A stretch of DNA of 64,000 bases, taken from contig NZ_RQWN01000002.1 of assembly GCF_003977755.1 (NCBI RefSeq), positions 248,001 to 312,000 of the forward strand. Direction: 5' to 3'. The notes beneath the pieces are model-generated. The model did not search any database. It was not told the origin of the DNA and saw nothing but the letters and a program-made list of their open reading frames with translations. Below, one piece after another: positions 8,310 to 17,191 of this stretch (position 1 is the stretch's first letter; every line of letters starts with the position of its first letter). Source of the stretch: Haloterrigena salifodinae. Lineage in GTDB: Archaea; Halobacteriota; Halobacteria; Halobacteriales; Natrialbaceae. Both the position numbers and the translations under genes were made by a program.

Positions 8310-8411
8310 GCATTTGTGAGTGAGAGTCCCCGATTGTTTAACGCTTCCGAAAGTGTCTATCGCTTCGCTCGGTAGCGATTCGCACACTCGAGCCTGCGAC
8401 ACCGACCGCCA

Positions 8412-9011
8412 TTAGAACCGCTCGTAGCCCTCGGTGTCCAGATAGTGGTGCGCGACGGTGATCGCCTGATCGGCGTGCAACAGCTCCGGACCCAGCCGCA
8501 GGCGCCGATCGACGGCGTCCTCGAGCACTTGTTCCTCCGCGTCGGTGAAGTCCCGGTGGTCTGACAGCACGAACACGGGGTCCTCGAGGCCGTCGACGCC
8601 GACATCGACCACAGCGTCGCCGTCCTCGTGTAGCTGCACCACGGTCCCGTCGGCGACTTCCGCGAGCGTTTCCTCGAACCCGCGCCGGTACACTTCGATG
8701 CCGGGACTCGGCTCGGCCGGGAGGGCGCCGATGGCCTCGTCGCGGTGCTCGAGGGCGGTCCGCACCAGCGCCGCGGTGCTTCGCTCGTCGGGATTGAGCC
8801 GGCGGAGTTCGCTCCCGTCGAAGGTGATCGTGAGCTCGTCCTGGACGACGAGGTGCGTCCGGACGTCCTCGCGGATCCCGTGGGAGGTGACGAACGAGGC
8901 GGTGATCGATCGACAGAGCGCGTCGAGGCGGCCGGCCCCGCCCGCGAGGTCGTCCAGCGAGAAGTCGGGGTCGGTCGGGACGTCGTGGCCGATGCAGACG
9001 AACTGGCGCAT
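8412..9011 (-). CDS. trmY: tRNA (pseudouridine(54)-N1)-methyltransferase
   Basis: A 199-residue SPOUT-class methyltransferase that turns pseudouridine 54 in the tRNA T-loop into N1-methylpseudouridine, using S-adenosylmethionine. The family start MRQFVCIGHDVPTDPDFSLDDL and the segment SHGIREDVRTHLVVQDELTI are diagnostic. The C-terminal half has the knot region (VFVLSDHRDFTDAEEQVLE). The frame is open upstream, but the ATG at 9011 gives the standard start. Its substrate is made by Pus10, whose gene lies about 2.5 kb away on the other strand. Confidence 0.95.
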   Translation of the reverse strand: MRQFVCIGHDVPTDPDFSLDDLAGGAGRLDALCRSITASFVTSHGIREDVRTHLVVQDELTITFDGSELRRLNPDERSTAALVRTALEHRDEAIGALPAEPSPGIEVYRRGFEETLAEVADGTVVQLHEDGDAVVDVGVDGLEDPVFVLSDHRDFTDAEEQVLEDAVDRRLRLGPELLHADQAITVAHHYLDTEGYERF

Positions 9012-9221
9012 ACCGGTACGCGGCGGGCCGCGGGGATAGCCGCCACGGTTCGCCGCGACCGGTCGCCGTCGACCGCTCGTTTCGGATCGAGAGCACAGCC
9101 GTCGCATCTGTAGCCTCCGAATACCGACGATCCACGCCGCCGTCGTGCGGTGTCACTCCCGTCGTAACACTGCATAGGCATGGCCAACCGTTTCCCTCTT
9201 CTCGGGAGAGCTATGGTACAT

Positions 9222-9407
9222 ATGGCGAAATCACAGTCGTCAGCGACCGACGGCGAAGATCCGCAGTTGATCGCGATCCTCGAGGGGAGACCGTGTCCGT
9301 ACTGCTCGGACGGCGAACTCGAGCGCGGACGCTACAAGGACAAACAGGCGGCGGTCTGCGACAGCTGCGATACGCCCCACGCCCAGCTGTGGCAGCCGGG
9401 CGAGTAA
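9222..9407 (+). CDS. Small zinc-ribbon protein of the HVO_A0556 type
   Basis: Sixty-one residues from the ATG at 9222; an ATG at 9213 would add three. It has one zinc-ribbon motif built from CPYC and CDSC separated by about 21 residues, and ends in HAQLWQPGE. The pattern ILEGRPCPYCSDGELERGRYKDK is that of the small haloarchaeal zinc-finger proteins named after HVO_A0556. The function is unknown; such proteins may act in protein or nucleic-acid contacts. Confidence 0.8.
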   Translation: MAKSQSSATDGEDPQLIAILEGRPCPYCSDGELERGRYKDKQAAVCDSCDTPHAQLWQPGE

Positions 9408-9555
9408 GCGATCAACGCGTCCGCGAGAGCCTGCGAACGATTCGGATGCCTGCACTATTTTTGCCGAGTCACGCGACGCACGGACGGTCGACGACCGCGC
9501 AAATGCATCGAACAGCCGGTACCGAAGTCGTCCCGATGGCCGGCACTTCGGTCCG

Positions 9556-9747
9556 TCACCGCGATCGCGATCCGGAGTAATCGTGGCCGACGATCAGCGC
9601 GAGGGCGTGGATCGCGAGGAGGCTGACGACCAGCGAGAGGGAGCCGGCGGAGTCGACACCGGAGAGAAAGACCGGCAGGTAGGCGACCGGCAGCAGGGTG
9701 CCGATCCAGAACCCGGCGGCGGTGACGGAGTTTCCGAGGTGCATCAT
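9556..9747 (-). CDS. Small membrane protein
   Basis: Sixty-three residues with two hydrophobic segments (about 8-30 and 36-55) and a short tail HDYSGSRSR. The start is either of two adjacent ATGs (9747 or 9744). It follows the 9754-9945 gene by six bases on the same strand, so the two are probably cotranscribed. No function can be assigned. Confidence 0.65.
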   Translation of the reverse strand: MMHLGNSVTAAGFWIGTLLPVAYLPVFLSGVDSAGSLSLVVSLLAIHALALIVGHDYSGSRSR

Positions 9748-9753
9748 CGGGAC

Positions 9754-9945
9754 CTAGCGCATCGATTCGAGCGAGACGAACCCGTCGTCGTAGGCGACGA
9801 TCCAGGCGGCGTCCAGTTTCTCGTCGCTCGCCTCCCGCGGGAAGATCGCACACTCGTCGGGAGCGTCGTCGTTCTCGATCGTGACGTGATCGAGGTCGGT
9901 CAGCGGTGCGTCGGTCGGACGGGCGGTGTCAGCGTCGGGAGTCAT
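9754..9945 (-). CDS. Small haloarchaeal protein, DUF7511-like
   Basis: Sixty-three acidic residues: MTPDADTARPTDAPLTDLDH, then a conserved-looking core DDAPDECAIFPREASDEKLDAAWI and VSLESMR at the end. This pattern fits the short haloarchaeal proteins classed as DUF7511, recalled from memory rather than searched. It is the first gene of a two-gene unit with the small membrane protein that follows. Confidence 0.65.
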   Translation of the reverse strand: MTPDADTARPTDAPLTDLDHVTIENDDAPDECAIFPREASDEKLDAAWIVAYDDGFVSLESMR

Positions 9946-10232
9946 ACGTGACAGGCGATGGGTGATCGCGCTACCGATAGCTACCGGAGTCTCACCTATT
10001 GTTATCGACCTGCTAAACCCCACTGCCTGTTGATTACGGCCGATTGGCTCCCAGTTCAACGCAGTCGTTCACGAATTCGGGACAGAAACGAAATCTGACT
10101 TGTACGGGGCGTCTACACCGGGTTGTCGTCTCGACACCGTCGATTACGCTCGGCTAGGCGGTCGTTTCAAACAGTTTTGATCGGTTCATCGTCCCGGCGG
10201 AACCGGTCGCTGGCGCTCGGCTCTCGCTCGCC

Positions 10233-11348
10233 TCAGTTGGCCGGGGGTCGCTCCCCGAGCGTCAGCGAGACCGCGGTCTCGTCGCCGTAACGCCAGCACT
10301 CGAGTTCGATCGTGTCCCCCGGGCTGGTCCGCAAGGCGAGGTGGCTCGAGAGTGCGTGGCGGTCGGGGATCGGCTCGCCGTCGATGGCGTAGATGACGTC
10401 GCCCCCGACGGGGATCGAGTCGCGCGGGCGGGGCGTTGCGGCCCGGAGGACGCCGTCGGCCGGGTCGCCGGACTCGACGCCGGTGACGATGACGCCGGTC
10501 GCCTCGGGGAGGTCGTTGGCCTCGGCGATATACCGGTCGACGGTTGAGAGGGTGATCCCCATGTAGGAGTGGTCGTAGGTTCCGGTCTCGATCAGCGAGG
10601 GGACGACTCGACTCGCGACCGCCGACGGGATCGCGAAGCCGATATTGTCCCCGCCGCCGGCGGTAATGACGCCGGCGACTTCGCCGTCCAGGTTGACCAG
10701 CGGGCCGCCGCTGTTGCCGGGGTTGACCGCGGCATCGGTCTGGATCGCGTTCGAAAACGAAAACGTCCGGTCCGGCATGTCGAGCGTGCGGTTGACGCCG
10801 CTGACGATCCCCTTCGACATGGAGCCCTCGAACCCGTAGGGGTTGCCGATCGCGAGCACCTCTTGGCCGACGACGGAGCGCTCGGCGGCCAGCTCGAGGG
10901 GCGTCGCCTCGTCGGGGACGTGATCGACCTTGAGGACGGCCAGGTCGCTGTAGAAGTCGGCGCCGACGATTTTGGTGGCCGACCAGTCGCCGTTGATGTA
11001 CTGGAGGTCGACGGTGTCGGCGCCGGCGACGACGTGCTCGTTCGTGACGAGGTGGGTGTCGTCGACGAGAAAGCCCGAGCCTTGGCCGCCGCTCCGGTCG
11101 CCACCGTACGGGCTCCCGGCGCCTAGCGCCCGAACCTGTGCGACCGAGTCGATGACCGCCTCGTAGACGTCGGTGTACGTCGAGCCGTCCGCGCGCTTGT
11201 CCGGATCGATCTCCTGCGAAATCGAGTGCGAGGACGAGCCCTCTATCGAGTCGCTGGCGGTGGGCTCGGTACAGCCGGCGACGGCACCGACGAGGCCGGT
11301 ACCGGCGAGCGCGAGGAACTCGCGACGGTCCGGGGTGTGTCCGTTCAT
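10233..11348 (-). CDS. HtrA/DegP-like trypsin-type serine protease with PDZ domain, lipid anchored
   Basis: A 371-residue S1C-family protease acting outside the membrane in protein quality control. The N-terminus MNGHTPDRREFLALAGTGLVGAVAGC combines a Tat motif with a lipobox ending at Cys26. The catalytic triad is clear: His105 in TNEHVVAGA, Asp135 in YSDLAVLKV and Ser213 in NPGNSGGPLV. The PDZ domain covers about residues 265-371 (YMGITLSTVDRYIAE, GGDVIYAIDGEPIPD). The frame extends upstream, but only the ATG at 11348 leads straight into the signal peptide. Confidence 0.92.
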   Translation of the reverse strand: MNGHTPDRREFLALAGTGLVGAVAGCTEPTASDSIEGSSSHSISQEIDPDKRADGSTYTDVYEAVIDSVAQVRALGAGSPYGGDRSGGQGSGFLVDDTHLVTNEHVVAGADTVDLQYINGDWSATKIVGADFYSDLAVLKVDHVPDEATPLELAAERSVVGQEVLAIGNPYGFEGSMSKGIVSGVNRTLDMPDRTFSFSNAIQTDAAVNPGNSGGPLVNLDGEVAGVITAGGGDNIGFAIPSAVASRVVPSLIETGTYDHSYMGITLSTVDRYIAEANDLPEATGVIVTGVESGDPADGVLRAATPRPRDSIPVGGDVIYAIDGEPIPDRHALSSHLALRTSPGDTIELECWRYGDETAVSLTLGERPPAN

Positions 11349-11520
11349 AGGCGAGGCTAGCACTCGACCCATTTGAACGTCCGGGCCACTTGAGAGTCTG
11401 CTTATCAATACATTATCCCGAGAGGGAATGACGTGCCGGCCGCGGGAACGATCCGGGCGACTCCCCCACCGACGGACCGAAGGGAAAACGTGTTACCCGC
11501 GGCCGCCCGATTCCCGTGAT

Positions 11521-12894
11521 ATGATCACGGAAGACGCCCGCGCGCTGCTCGAGACGGGGCCGGTCTGTGACTCCTGTCTCGGTCGCCCCTTCGCCGAGCG
11601 GAGCTTCGGACTGACCAACGCCGAGCGCGGCCGGGCGCTGCGGACGACGATCGCGATGGAAGACGACGCCGACTTCGAGCCCGACGAGCCCGCCGACTGC
11701 TGGGTCTGCGAGGGGTACTCGGGCACCGTCGACGCGATCGCCGAGACCGTCGTCGACGCCCTCGAGGACGCCGACTTCGCGACCTACCAGGTCGGAAGCC
11801 GCGTCCCGCCACTGGTCGAGGAAAACGACCGACTCCTCAGGGAGGACGCCGGCCTCGAGCCGGACGTCGGCGAGTCGTTCAAGCGCGAGGCCAACCGCGA
11901 GGTCGGCCGTCGCGTCGGCGCGAAGACCGGCACCGACGTCGACTTCGACCGCCCCGACGTCCTCGGGATCGTCGACCTCGCGGCGTTCGATCCCCTCGAG
12001 GCTCTCGAGTCGGAATCGGTCACGAGCCACGCGGTCGATATCCAGCTCAACCCCGCCTTCGTCTACGGCCGGTACCGCAAACTCGAGCGGGACATTCCCC
12101 AGACGGAGTGGCCCTGCCGGGAGTGTGGCGGTAGCGGAACCCAGTTGAGCGACGACGGCGAGGAACCCTGCGACTACTGCGGCGGCTCGGGCTACATGTA
12201 CGATACCAGCGTCGAACAAGTTGTCCGTCCCCACGTCGTCGACGCCATGGACGGCGACGAGGGGACCTTCCACGGCGCCGGTCGCGAGGACGTCGACGCC
12301 CGGATGCTCGAGGAGGGCCGCCCGTTCGTCCTCGAAGTCAAACGGCCCAAGATTCGCGACCCCGACCCGGCGGAACTCGAGCGCGAGATCAACGCGGCCG
12401 CCGAAGGGAGCGTCGAGGTCGAGGGTCTTCGACTCGCGACCTACGAGATGGTCGAGCGCGTCAAGGAACACGACGCGAGCAAGCGCTACCGCGCCGACGT
12501 CGAGTTCGCCGAGCCGGTCGACGAGGCCGACTTCGAGGCCGCCTTCGAGGAACTGACGGGAACGACCGTCCAGCAGGATACGCCCCAGCGCGTCGACCAC
12601 CGGCGGGCCGACCTCACCCGCGAGCGAACCGTCTACGACATCGACGGCGAGTTGCGGTCGCCGACCGAGGCCGAGGTCCGCCTCCACGGCGAAGGTGGCC
12701 TCTACGTGAAGGAACTGATCAGCAGCGACGCGGGCCGCACGGAGCCGAGCCTGGCCGGCCTGCTCGAGACCGACGCCGAGGTCACGGCGCTGGACGTGTT
12801 CGGCGTCGAGGGCGAGGAGGAACCGTTCGAACTCGAGGAGTACTTCCTCGACGAGCCGCGGGACGACGGCGAGGCGGCCGCGGCGGACGCCTGA
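11521..12894 (+). CDS. pus10: tRNA pseudouridine(54/55) synthase Pus10
   Basis: A 457-residue archaeal Pus10, which makes pseudouridine 54 and 55 in tRNA. The THUMP-containing N-terminus holds a zinc site (Cys16/Cys19 and Cys60/Cys63). The catalytic domain has the motif GREDVDARML with the likely catalytic Asp257, and RPFVLEVKRPKIRDP. Around residues 199-224 there are two CxxCxGxG motifs (CRECGGSG and CDYCGGSG) like those of the DnaJ zinc domain. The ATG at 11521 gives the standard start. The C-terminal tail is acidic. TrmY, which uses its product, is encoded nearby. Confidence 0.94.
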   Translation: MITEDARALLETGPVCDSCLGRPFAERSFGLTNAERGRALRTTIAMEDDADFEPDEPADCWVCEGYSGTVDAIAETVVDALEDADFATYQVGSRVPPLVEENDRLLREDAGLEPDVGESFKREANREVGRRVGAKTGTDVDFDRPDVLGIVDLAAFDPLEALESESVTSHAVDIQLNPAFVYGRYRKLERDIPQTEWPCRECGGSGTQLSDDGEEPCDYCGGSGYMYDTSVEQVVRPHVVDAMDGDEGTFHGAGREDVDARMLEEGRPFVLEVKRPKIRDPDPAELEREINAAAEGSVEVEGLRLATYEMVERVKEHDASKRYRADVEFAEPVDEADFEAAFEELTGTTVQQDTPQRVDHRRADLTRERTVYDIDGELRSPTEAEVRLHGEGGLYVKELISSDAGRTEPSLAGLLETDAEVTALDVFGVEGEEEPFELEEYFLDEPRDDGEAAAADA

Positions 12895-12979
12895 TAGGAG
12901 CGGTTGCCGACGGCGAGTCTTCTTCGCGTTGCGACCGAACAGCGCAACGGTTTAGCCGTCGGCGACGGACCCTCGAGGC

Positions 12980-13723
12980 ATGCCATTCGGCGTCGACGAA
13001 GCCGGCAAGGGACCCGCGCTCGGGTCGATGTTCGCCGCGGCGGTCCACTGCGGGGACCCCGCGGCGCTCCCGGACGGAATCGCGGACTCGAAACGACTCG
13101 CACCCGAACGCCGCGAGGAACTGGCGGCGACGATCCGCGAGGACGACCGCGTTCGCGTCGGCGTCGCGGAGATCACGCCCGCGCGCATCGACGATCCGGA
13201 GACGGACATGAACTCGCTGGCCGTCGCGGCCCACGCCGAGGCGATCGGCGGCGCGCTCACGGACCTCGACTTCGAGCCGGGCGGATCCGACGGTGACACG
13301 CTCGAGGCCGACGCCGTCGAGCCGGCTCCGATCACCGGACTCTGCGACGCCTGCGACACCGACGAGGACCGCTTCGCTCGTCGCGTCAGGGAGGCCTGTA
13401 CGTCCCTCCCGTCAACGTCGGACTCGCTCGCTGCCGCCCTCCAGATTGAGGCGCGCCACGGCGCCGACGACGAGTCGCCGATCGTCGGCGCGGCCAGTAT
13501 CGTCGCCAAGGTCGAACGCGACGCTCACGTCGCCGCCCTCGCGGACCGCGTCGACGGGTACGAGTCCGTCGGCAGCGGCTACCCGAGCGATCCGAACACC
13601 CGCGAGTTCCTCGCGTCCTACGTCGACGAGCACGGCGATCTCCCCCCGTTCGCGCGGGAGACGTGGTCGACCTGCGAGGATCTGCTCGCCGAGGCCCAGC
13701 AGACGGGTCTCGGCGAGTTCTGA
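12980..13723 (+). CDS. rnhB: Ribonuclease HII
   Basis: A 247-residue RNase HII that cleaves RNA in RNA-DNA hybrids and removes single ribonucleotides. The N-terminal active-site motif GVDEAGKGPALG carries Asp6 and Glu7. Later landmarks are GIADSKRLAPERREELA, VGAASIVAKVERD and GSGYPSDPNTREFL. The segment at about 95-145 (GGSDGDTLEADAVEPAP, then CDACDTDEDRF) is an insertion compared with the compact bacterial enzymes. It follows pus10 by 85 bp in the same direction. Confidence 0.93.
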   Translation: MPFGVDEAGKGPALGSMFAAAVHCGDPAALPDGIADSKRLAPERREELAATIREDDRVRVGVAEITPARIDDPETDMNSLAVAAHAEAIGGALTDLDFEPGGSDGDTLEADAVEPAPITGLCDACDTDEDRFARRVREACTSLPSTSDSLAAALQIEARHGADDESPIVGAASIVAKVERDAHVAALADRVDGYESVGSGYPSDPNTREFLASYVDEHGDLPPFARETWSTCEDLLAEAQQTGLGEF

Positions 13724-13831
13724 GCGCCGAGCCGTGCCGCTCGAGACGATCGCTGGTGATCGGTCCGAGTCGAAGAAATTCACCGGGTCGTATTAGTAAC
13801 TATTTAATTCACTAAGTATGATATAATCGCC

Positions 13832-14065
13832 GTGTTTCGATCGATTATCGTCGGGATTGGGGACGTACTGCTCGGACGACTGCTCGTCGTTCTCATGTTG
13901 GGCGTGCCGGTGTTCGGCGTCGCGTTCGTGTTGGCGTTCGGAACGGACGCTCTCGTATCGCTCGGCCTCTCGAGAGGAGTCGCCGGCACGATCACTGCGA
14001 CGATAGCCACTGTGGGAAGTGTCGCCGGATTGGCTGCGTTCGCCTACTATCTGATCGACTGGTAG
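13832..14065 (+). CDS. Small two-helix membrane protein
   Basis: Seventy-seven residues from a GTG start. Two hydrophobic segments (about 5-35 and 48-73) are separated by a short turn with SLGLSRGVAG. The short region before it (13795-13830) is AT rich and could hold a promoter. No family is recognised. It may simply be a small integral membrane protein of unknown role. Confidence 0.6.
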   Translation: MFRSIIVGIGDVLLGRLLVVLMLGVPVFGVAFVLAFGTDALVSLGLSRGVAGTITATIATVGSVAGLAAFAYYLIDW

Positions 14066-14137
14066 CGACGCCCTCTCGCTGGGATTCGTCGCCGACCTGT
14101 CGACCGTTTTATGCGTGACGGCTACGCAGCATCAAGC

Positions 14138-15151
14138 ATGCTCGACGTGGTCGTCCTGTTCGCGCTCGCCGCCGTCGGAACGGCCGTCGTCTGGAAGGGC
14201 AGCGCGTGGCTCGAGACATCCGCGAACCGCCTCGCTGCGGGGTACGGCGTGCCGGCGGTCGTCCAGGGGGCGATCATCGCCGCCGCTGGCTCGAGCATGC
14301 CCGAACTGGTGAGCGTGCTCGTCTCGACGCTGTTACACGGCGAGTTCGAGGTCGGTATCGGTACGATCGTCGGGTCGGCCGTTTTCAATCTGCTGGCGAT
14401 CCCGGCCATCTCGGTCCTCGCGGCCGACGACGAGGGAATGACGACGGGCCGGGATCTGGTCTACAAGGAGGCGCTGTTCTACATGCTCGCGGTCGCCGCG
14501 CTGCTGTTGACGTTCTCGCTGGCGGTCATCTACTACCCGGCTGCGGGCGCGGGGCTCCAGGGTGAGGTCACGCGGCCGCTCGCGCTGTTTCCGCTGGTCC
14601 TGTACGGACTCTACGTCTTCACCCAGTACCTGGACACCACCGAGGACGAAACGGCGGCGGATACCGACGTCGCCCTCGGGCGGGCTTGGCTCCGGTTCGG
14701 GCTGGGACTGGTGGTGATCGTCGTCGGCGTCGAGGGACTCGTCCGAGCCGCGGTCGGGCTGGGCGAGGCCTTCGGGACCCCCGCGTTTCTCTGGGGGATG
14801 ACCGTCGTCGCCGCGGGCTCGAGCGTTCCCGACGCCTTCGTCAGCGTCGCCGCCGCTCGGTCGGGCCGTTCGTCGGTCAGCCTCGCGAACGTCCTGGGGA
14901 GCAACGTTTTCGACCTGCTCGTCGCGGTGCCGGCCGGCGTGCTGGTCGCCGGAACCCTGTCGGTTACCTTCGACCACATCGTTCCGATGATGAGCTTCTT
15001 GATCCTCGCGACGGTCGTCTTCTTTACCATCATCCGGACGGAGATGACGCTCTCCGAGCGCGAGGCCCGACTGTTGCTTGGGCTCTACGGCCTGTTCGTC
15101 GTCTGGCTAGTCCTCGAGAGCGTCGGCGTGACGACCGTCGTCCCGACGTGA
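14138..15151 (+). CDS. Sodium/calcium exchanger family membrane protein (CaCA, YrbG-like)
   Basis: A 337-residue antiporter with about ten membrane helices and the two inverted alpha-repeats of the CaCA family. Repeat 1 is GAIIAAAGSSMPELVSVLVS followed by GTIVGSAVFNLLAIPA. Repeat 2 is MTVVAAGSSVPDAFVSVAAA followed by NVLGSNVFDLLVAVPA. The acidic residues in SMPEL and SVPDA are the expected ion-binding sites. A short acidic cytosolic loop (TTEDETAADTD) joins the halves. I chose the ATG at 14138 (MLDVVVLFALAAVG) because it begins the first helix. It probably exports Ca2+ in exchange for Na+ or H+. Confidence 0.88.
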   Translation: MLDVVVLFALAAVGTAVVWKGSAWLETSANRLAAGYGVPAVVQGAIIAAAGSSMPELVSVLVSTLLHGEFEVGIGTIVGSAVFNLLAIPAISVLAADDEGMTTGRDLVYKEALFYMLAVAALLLTFSLAVIYYPAAGAGLQGEVTRPLALFPLVLYGLYVFTQYLDTTEDETAADTDVALGRAWLRFGLGLVVIVVGVEGLVRAAVGLGEAFGTPAFLWGMTVVAAGSSVPDAFVSVAAARSGRSSVSLANVLGSNVFDLLVAVPAGVLVAGTLSVTFDHIVPMMSFLILATVVFFTIIRTEMTLSEREARLLLGLYGLFVVWLVLESVGVTTVVPT

Positions 15152-15248
15152 GACGAGGGAGGTGACTCGACAAGAGCTACGCCGACGTTCCGCTGCATTT
15201 GCAGGCGCCCCGCTCTTGCCGTTGGCCGGATCAATTGCAGTGTTCGAT

Positions 15249-15356
15249 ATGCCAGTCTGTACTAACTGCGAGAACCCCGTTTCTCTCGACTTCGAGCGCG
15301 CCTACGGCGACGACGGAACGGTCGATTGGTGTCCGCGGTGTCGAGACGGAACGTAA
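15249..15356 (+). CDS. Very small zinc-ribbon protein
   Basis: Thirty-five residues: MPVCTNCENPVSLDF, then VDWCPRCRDGT. Two CxxC knuckles (CTNC and CPRC) about 20 residues apart form a complete zinc ribbon. Short CPxCG-type zinc proteins of this size are common in haloarchaea. It stands alone about 100 bp after the exchanger gene. Although short, the full zinc motif and its codon bias support it as a real gene. Confidence 0.65.
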   Translation: MPVCTNCENPVSLDFERAYGDDGTVDWCPRCRDGT

Positions 15357-15565
15357 GCTGGGGTGACCCGTTTCTGCCGACACCACAACTGCTTCTCGTC
15401 GGCGTCAAGCGAAGCGTCGGCTAACCGATTCGCGTCTCGAGTGATCCGCACAAGAACCAGTACCCACCGTCTGTCTCTACGTCAAGAGCTGAAGGTCCTC
15501 GGGTGAAAGCCGGTATCCGCTGAAACCCGATCTCCGCGAAAACGACCGCTGCGTGTCTGTCCGCG

Positions 15566-17191
15566 CTACTTGTCCGTCAACAGCCGCTGGAGGATGTCCC
15601 CGTAGGCGGGCCGAGTGATGAGCACGCCGACGAGCACGCCGAGGATGGTGATGATGGCGAACCCGCGCAGATCCCCGAGGCTCAGGACGGCCAGTGGCGA
15701 CATGGCGATGATCGTCGTCGCCGCGGCGGCGCCGATGACCCAGAACGCCTTTCGGAAGCGGGATTCGAACACCCGCCTCGAGCTGACGTCGCCTTGCTCC
15801 ATCACCTCGTCGGCGATGATGACGAGGTCGTCCACCCCGGTCCCGACCACGGCGATGAAGCCGGCGACGTGAGAGAGATCGAGCGGCATGCGTATCAGCG
15901 CCGCGAAGCCGAGCAGGATGAGCACCTCAGACATCGCGGTGACGATCATCGGCGCGGCGACGCGGGGGTTCCGATAGCGCAGGAAGACGACGCCGCTGAC
16001 GGTGATCACCGCCAGCGCTCCGATCACCAGCGAGTAGAGCTTGAACTGTTCGGCCAGCGCCGGCGACAGCGAGTAGGTCTGGGCCTCGCTGAATTCGAGC
16101 GGCGCGGGCAACGAACCGGACTGGAGATTCACCGAGAGCGCCTGGCCCTGCTGGGCGCTCTGTGCGCCCATCTGGAACGTGGGATCGTTCTCCCAGGAAC
16201 CGGCTTGCATCGACCTCGCGAGACGGGGGCCCATGGAGTGGGCGTCGACGACTTCGCCGTCGATGACCGTGAGCAGACAGTACCGCTCTCCCTCGTGGTC
16301 GAAGTTGATGCTCTCGCCGTCACCGCGGAGCCCACATTGCTGGACACCGACGTTCGGGTCGGTGAAGCCGAGTTCGTTCAACCTCGACTGGAACTCTGGC
16401 GCGGCGTTGCTGTCGACCTGAACGGGAACGACGGTTTCCCCGGTGTCCTGGTTGATTTCTGGCGGATCGACTTTCGCAATATCGTCTCCGCTCAGGACCG
16501 TTTCGTTCGTGTGGTTGCCGTCCTCGGTCGGGTGGTAGGCCTGCACTTCGACGATCCCTCGCTCGGCGAGCAGCTCTCGAAGCTCGTCGGCGCCCATGTC
16601 CGGCGCCTCGGTGACGATGTAGTAGCCGCCGCCGAGCCTGGCCGATTCGTAGACGTTGCCACCAGAGAGGCCGGCCGCGTTGATTCGCGACTGGATCGTA
16701 TCGACCATCTGCTGGCGCGTCTCCGCGGTCACGCCCTTTCGGATGTCCTCGTTGGGATCGACCTCGACGCCGGCTTCGGTGAGCGCGGCGGCGAACTCCT
16801 CCTCGCTCACGTTCTCGGTGAACAGCTCGGCGTGGGCGTTTCCGTCGTCGTCGACGCTGACGCGGACGTTCCCCGTCTCGAGGCCGGTTTCGTCGTACAG
16901 CGTTCGCTCGATTTCCGTAAGCCGTGCCTGATCGACGCTGCCGTTATCCCTGACGGCGCCGGCGTCGATGTCCTCGGCGGTCATCCCGGTGACGGGGGCG
17001 CTGATCCGCGTCCCGCCCTCGAGGTCAAGTCCGTACTCGAGGTTCGTCGCCCCGCTGTCCTGGGTCTCGACGTAGTCGTTGCCCCCCATGACGCCGCCGG
17101 GGACAAACAGGGAGACCATCGAACCGGTGATGAAGACGACCAACAGCAGCAGCCGCCAGTGGTCTTTGACGAACGTGACCGGGCTGGTCAT
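15566..17191 (-). CDS. secD: Protein-export membrane protein SecD
   Basis: A 541-residue RND-type subunit that works with SecF to drive late steps of Sec export. It has one N-terminal helix (WRLLLLVVFITGSMVSLFVP), then the conserved LEYGLDLEGGTRISAPVTG, a large extracellular domain (about 50-370) and a C-terminal block of five helices (LVIGALAVITVSGVVFLRYR, AGFIAVVGTGVDDLVIIADEV). The start chosen at 17191 overlaps the secF stop by four bases (ATGA), so the pair is translationally coupled. SecF first, SecD second is the archaeal order. Confidence 0.95.
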   Translation of the reverse strand: MTSPVTFVKDHWRLLLLVVFITGSMVSLFVPGGVMGGNDYVETQDSGATNLEYGLDLEGGTRISAPVTGMTAEDIDAGAVRDNGSVDQARLTEIERTLYDETGLETGNVRVSVDDDGNAHAELFTENVSEEEFAAALTEAGVEVDPNEDIRKGVTAETRQQMVDTIQSRINAAGLSGGNVYESARLGGGYYIVTEAPDMGADELRELLAERGIVEVQAYHPTEDGNHTNETVLSGDDIAKVDPPEINQDTGETVVPVQVDSNAAPEFQSRLNELGFTDPNVGVQQCGLRGDGESINFDHEGERYCLLTVIDGEVVDAHSMGPRLARSMQAGSWENDPTFQMGAQSAQQGQALSVNLQSGSLPAPLEFSEAQTYSLSPALAEQFKLYSLVIGALAVITVSGVVFLRYRNPRVAAPMIVTAMSEVLILLGFAALIRMPLDLSHVAGFIAVVGTGVDDLVIIADEVMEQGDVSSRRVFESRFRKAFWVIGAAAATTIIAMSPLAVLSLGDLRGFAIITILGVLVGVLITRPAYGDILQRLLTDK

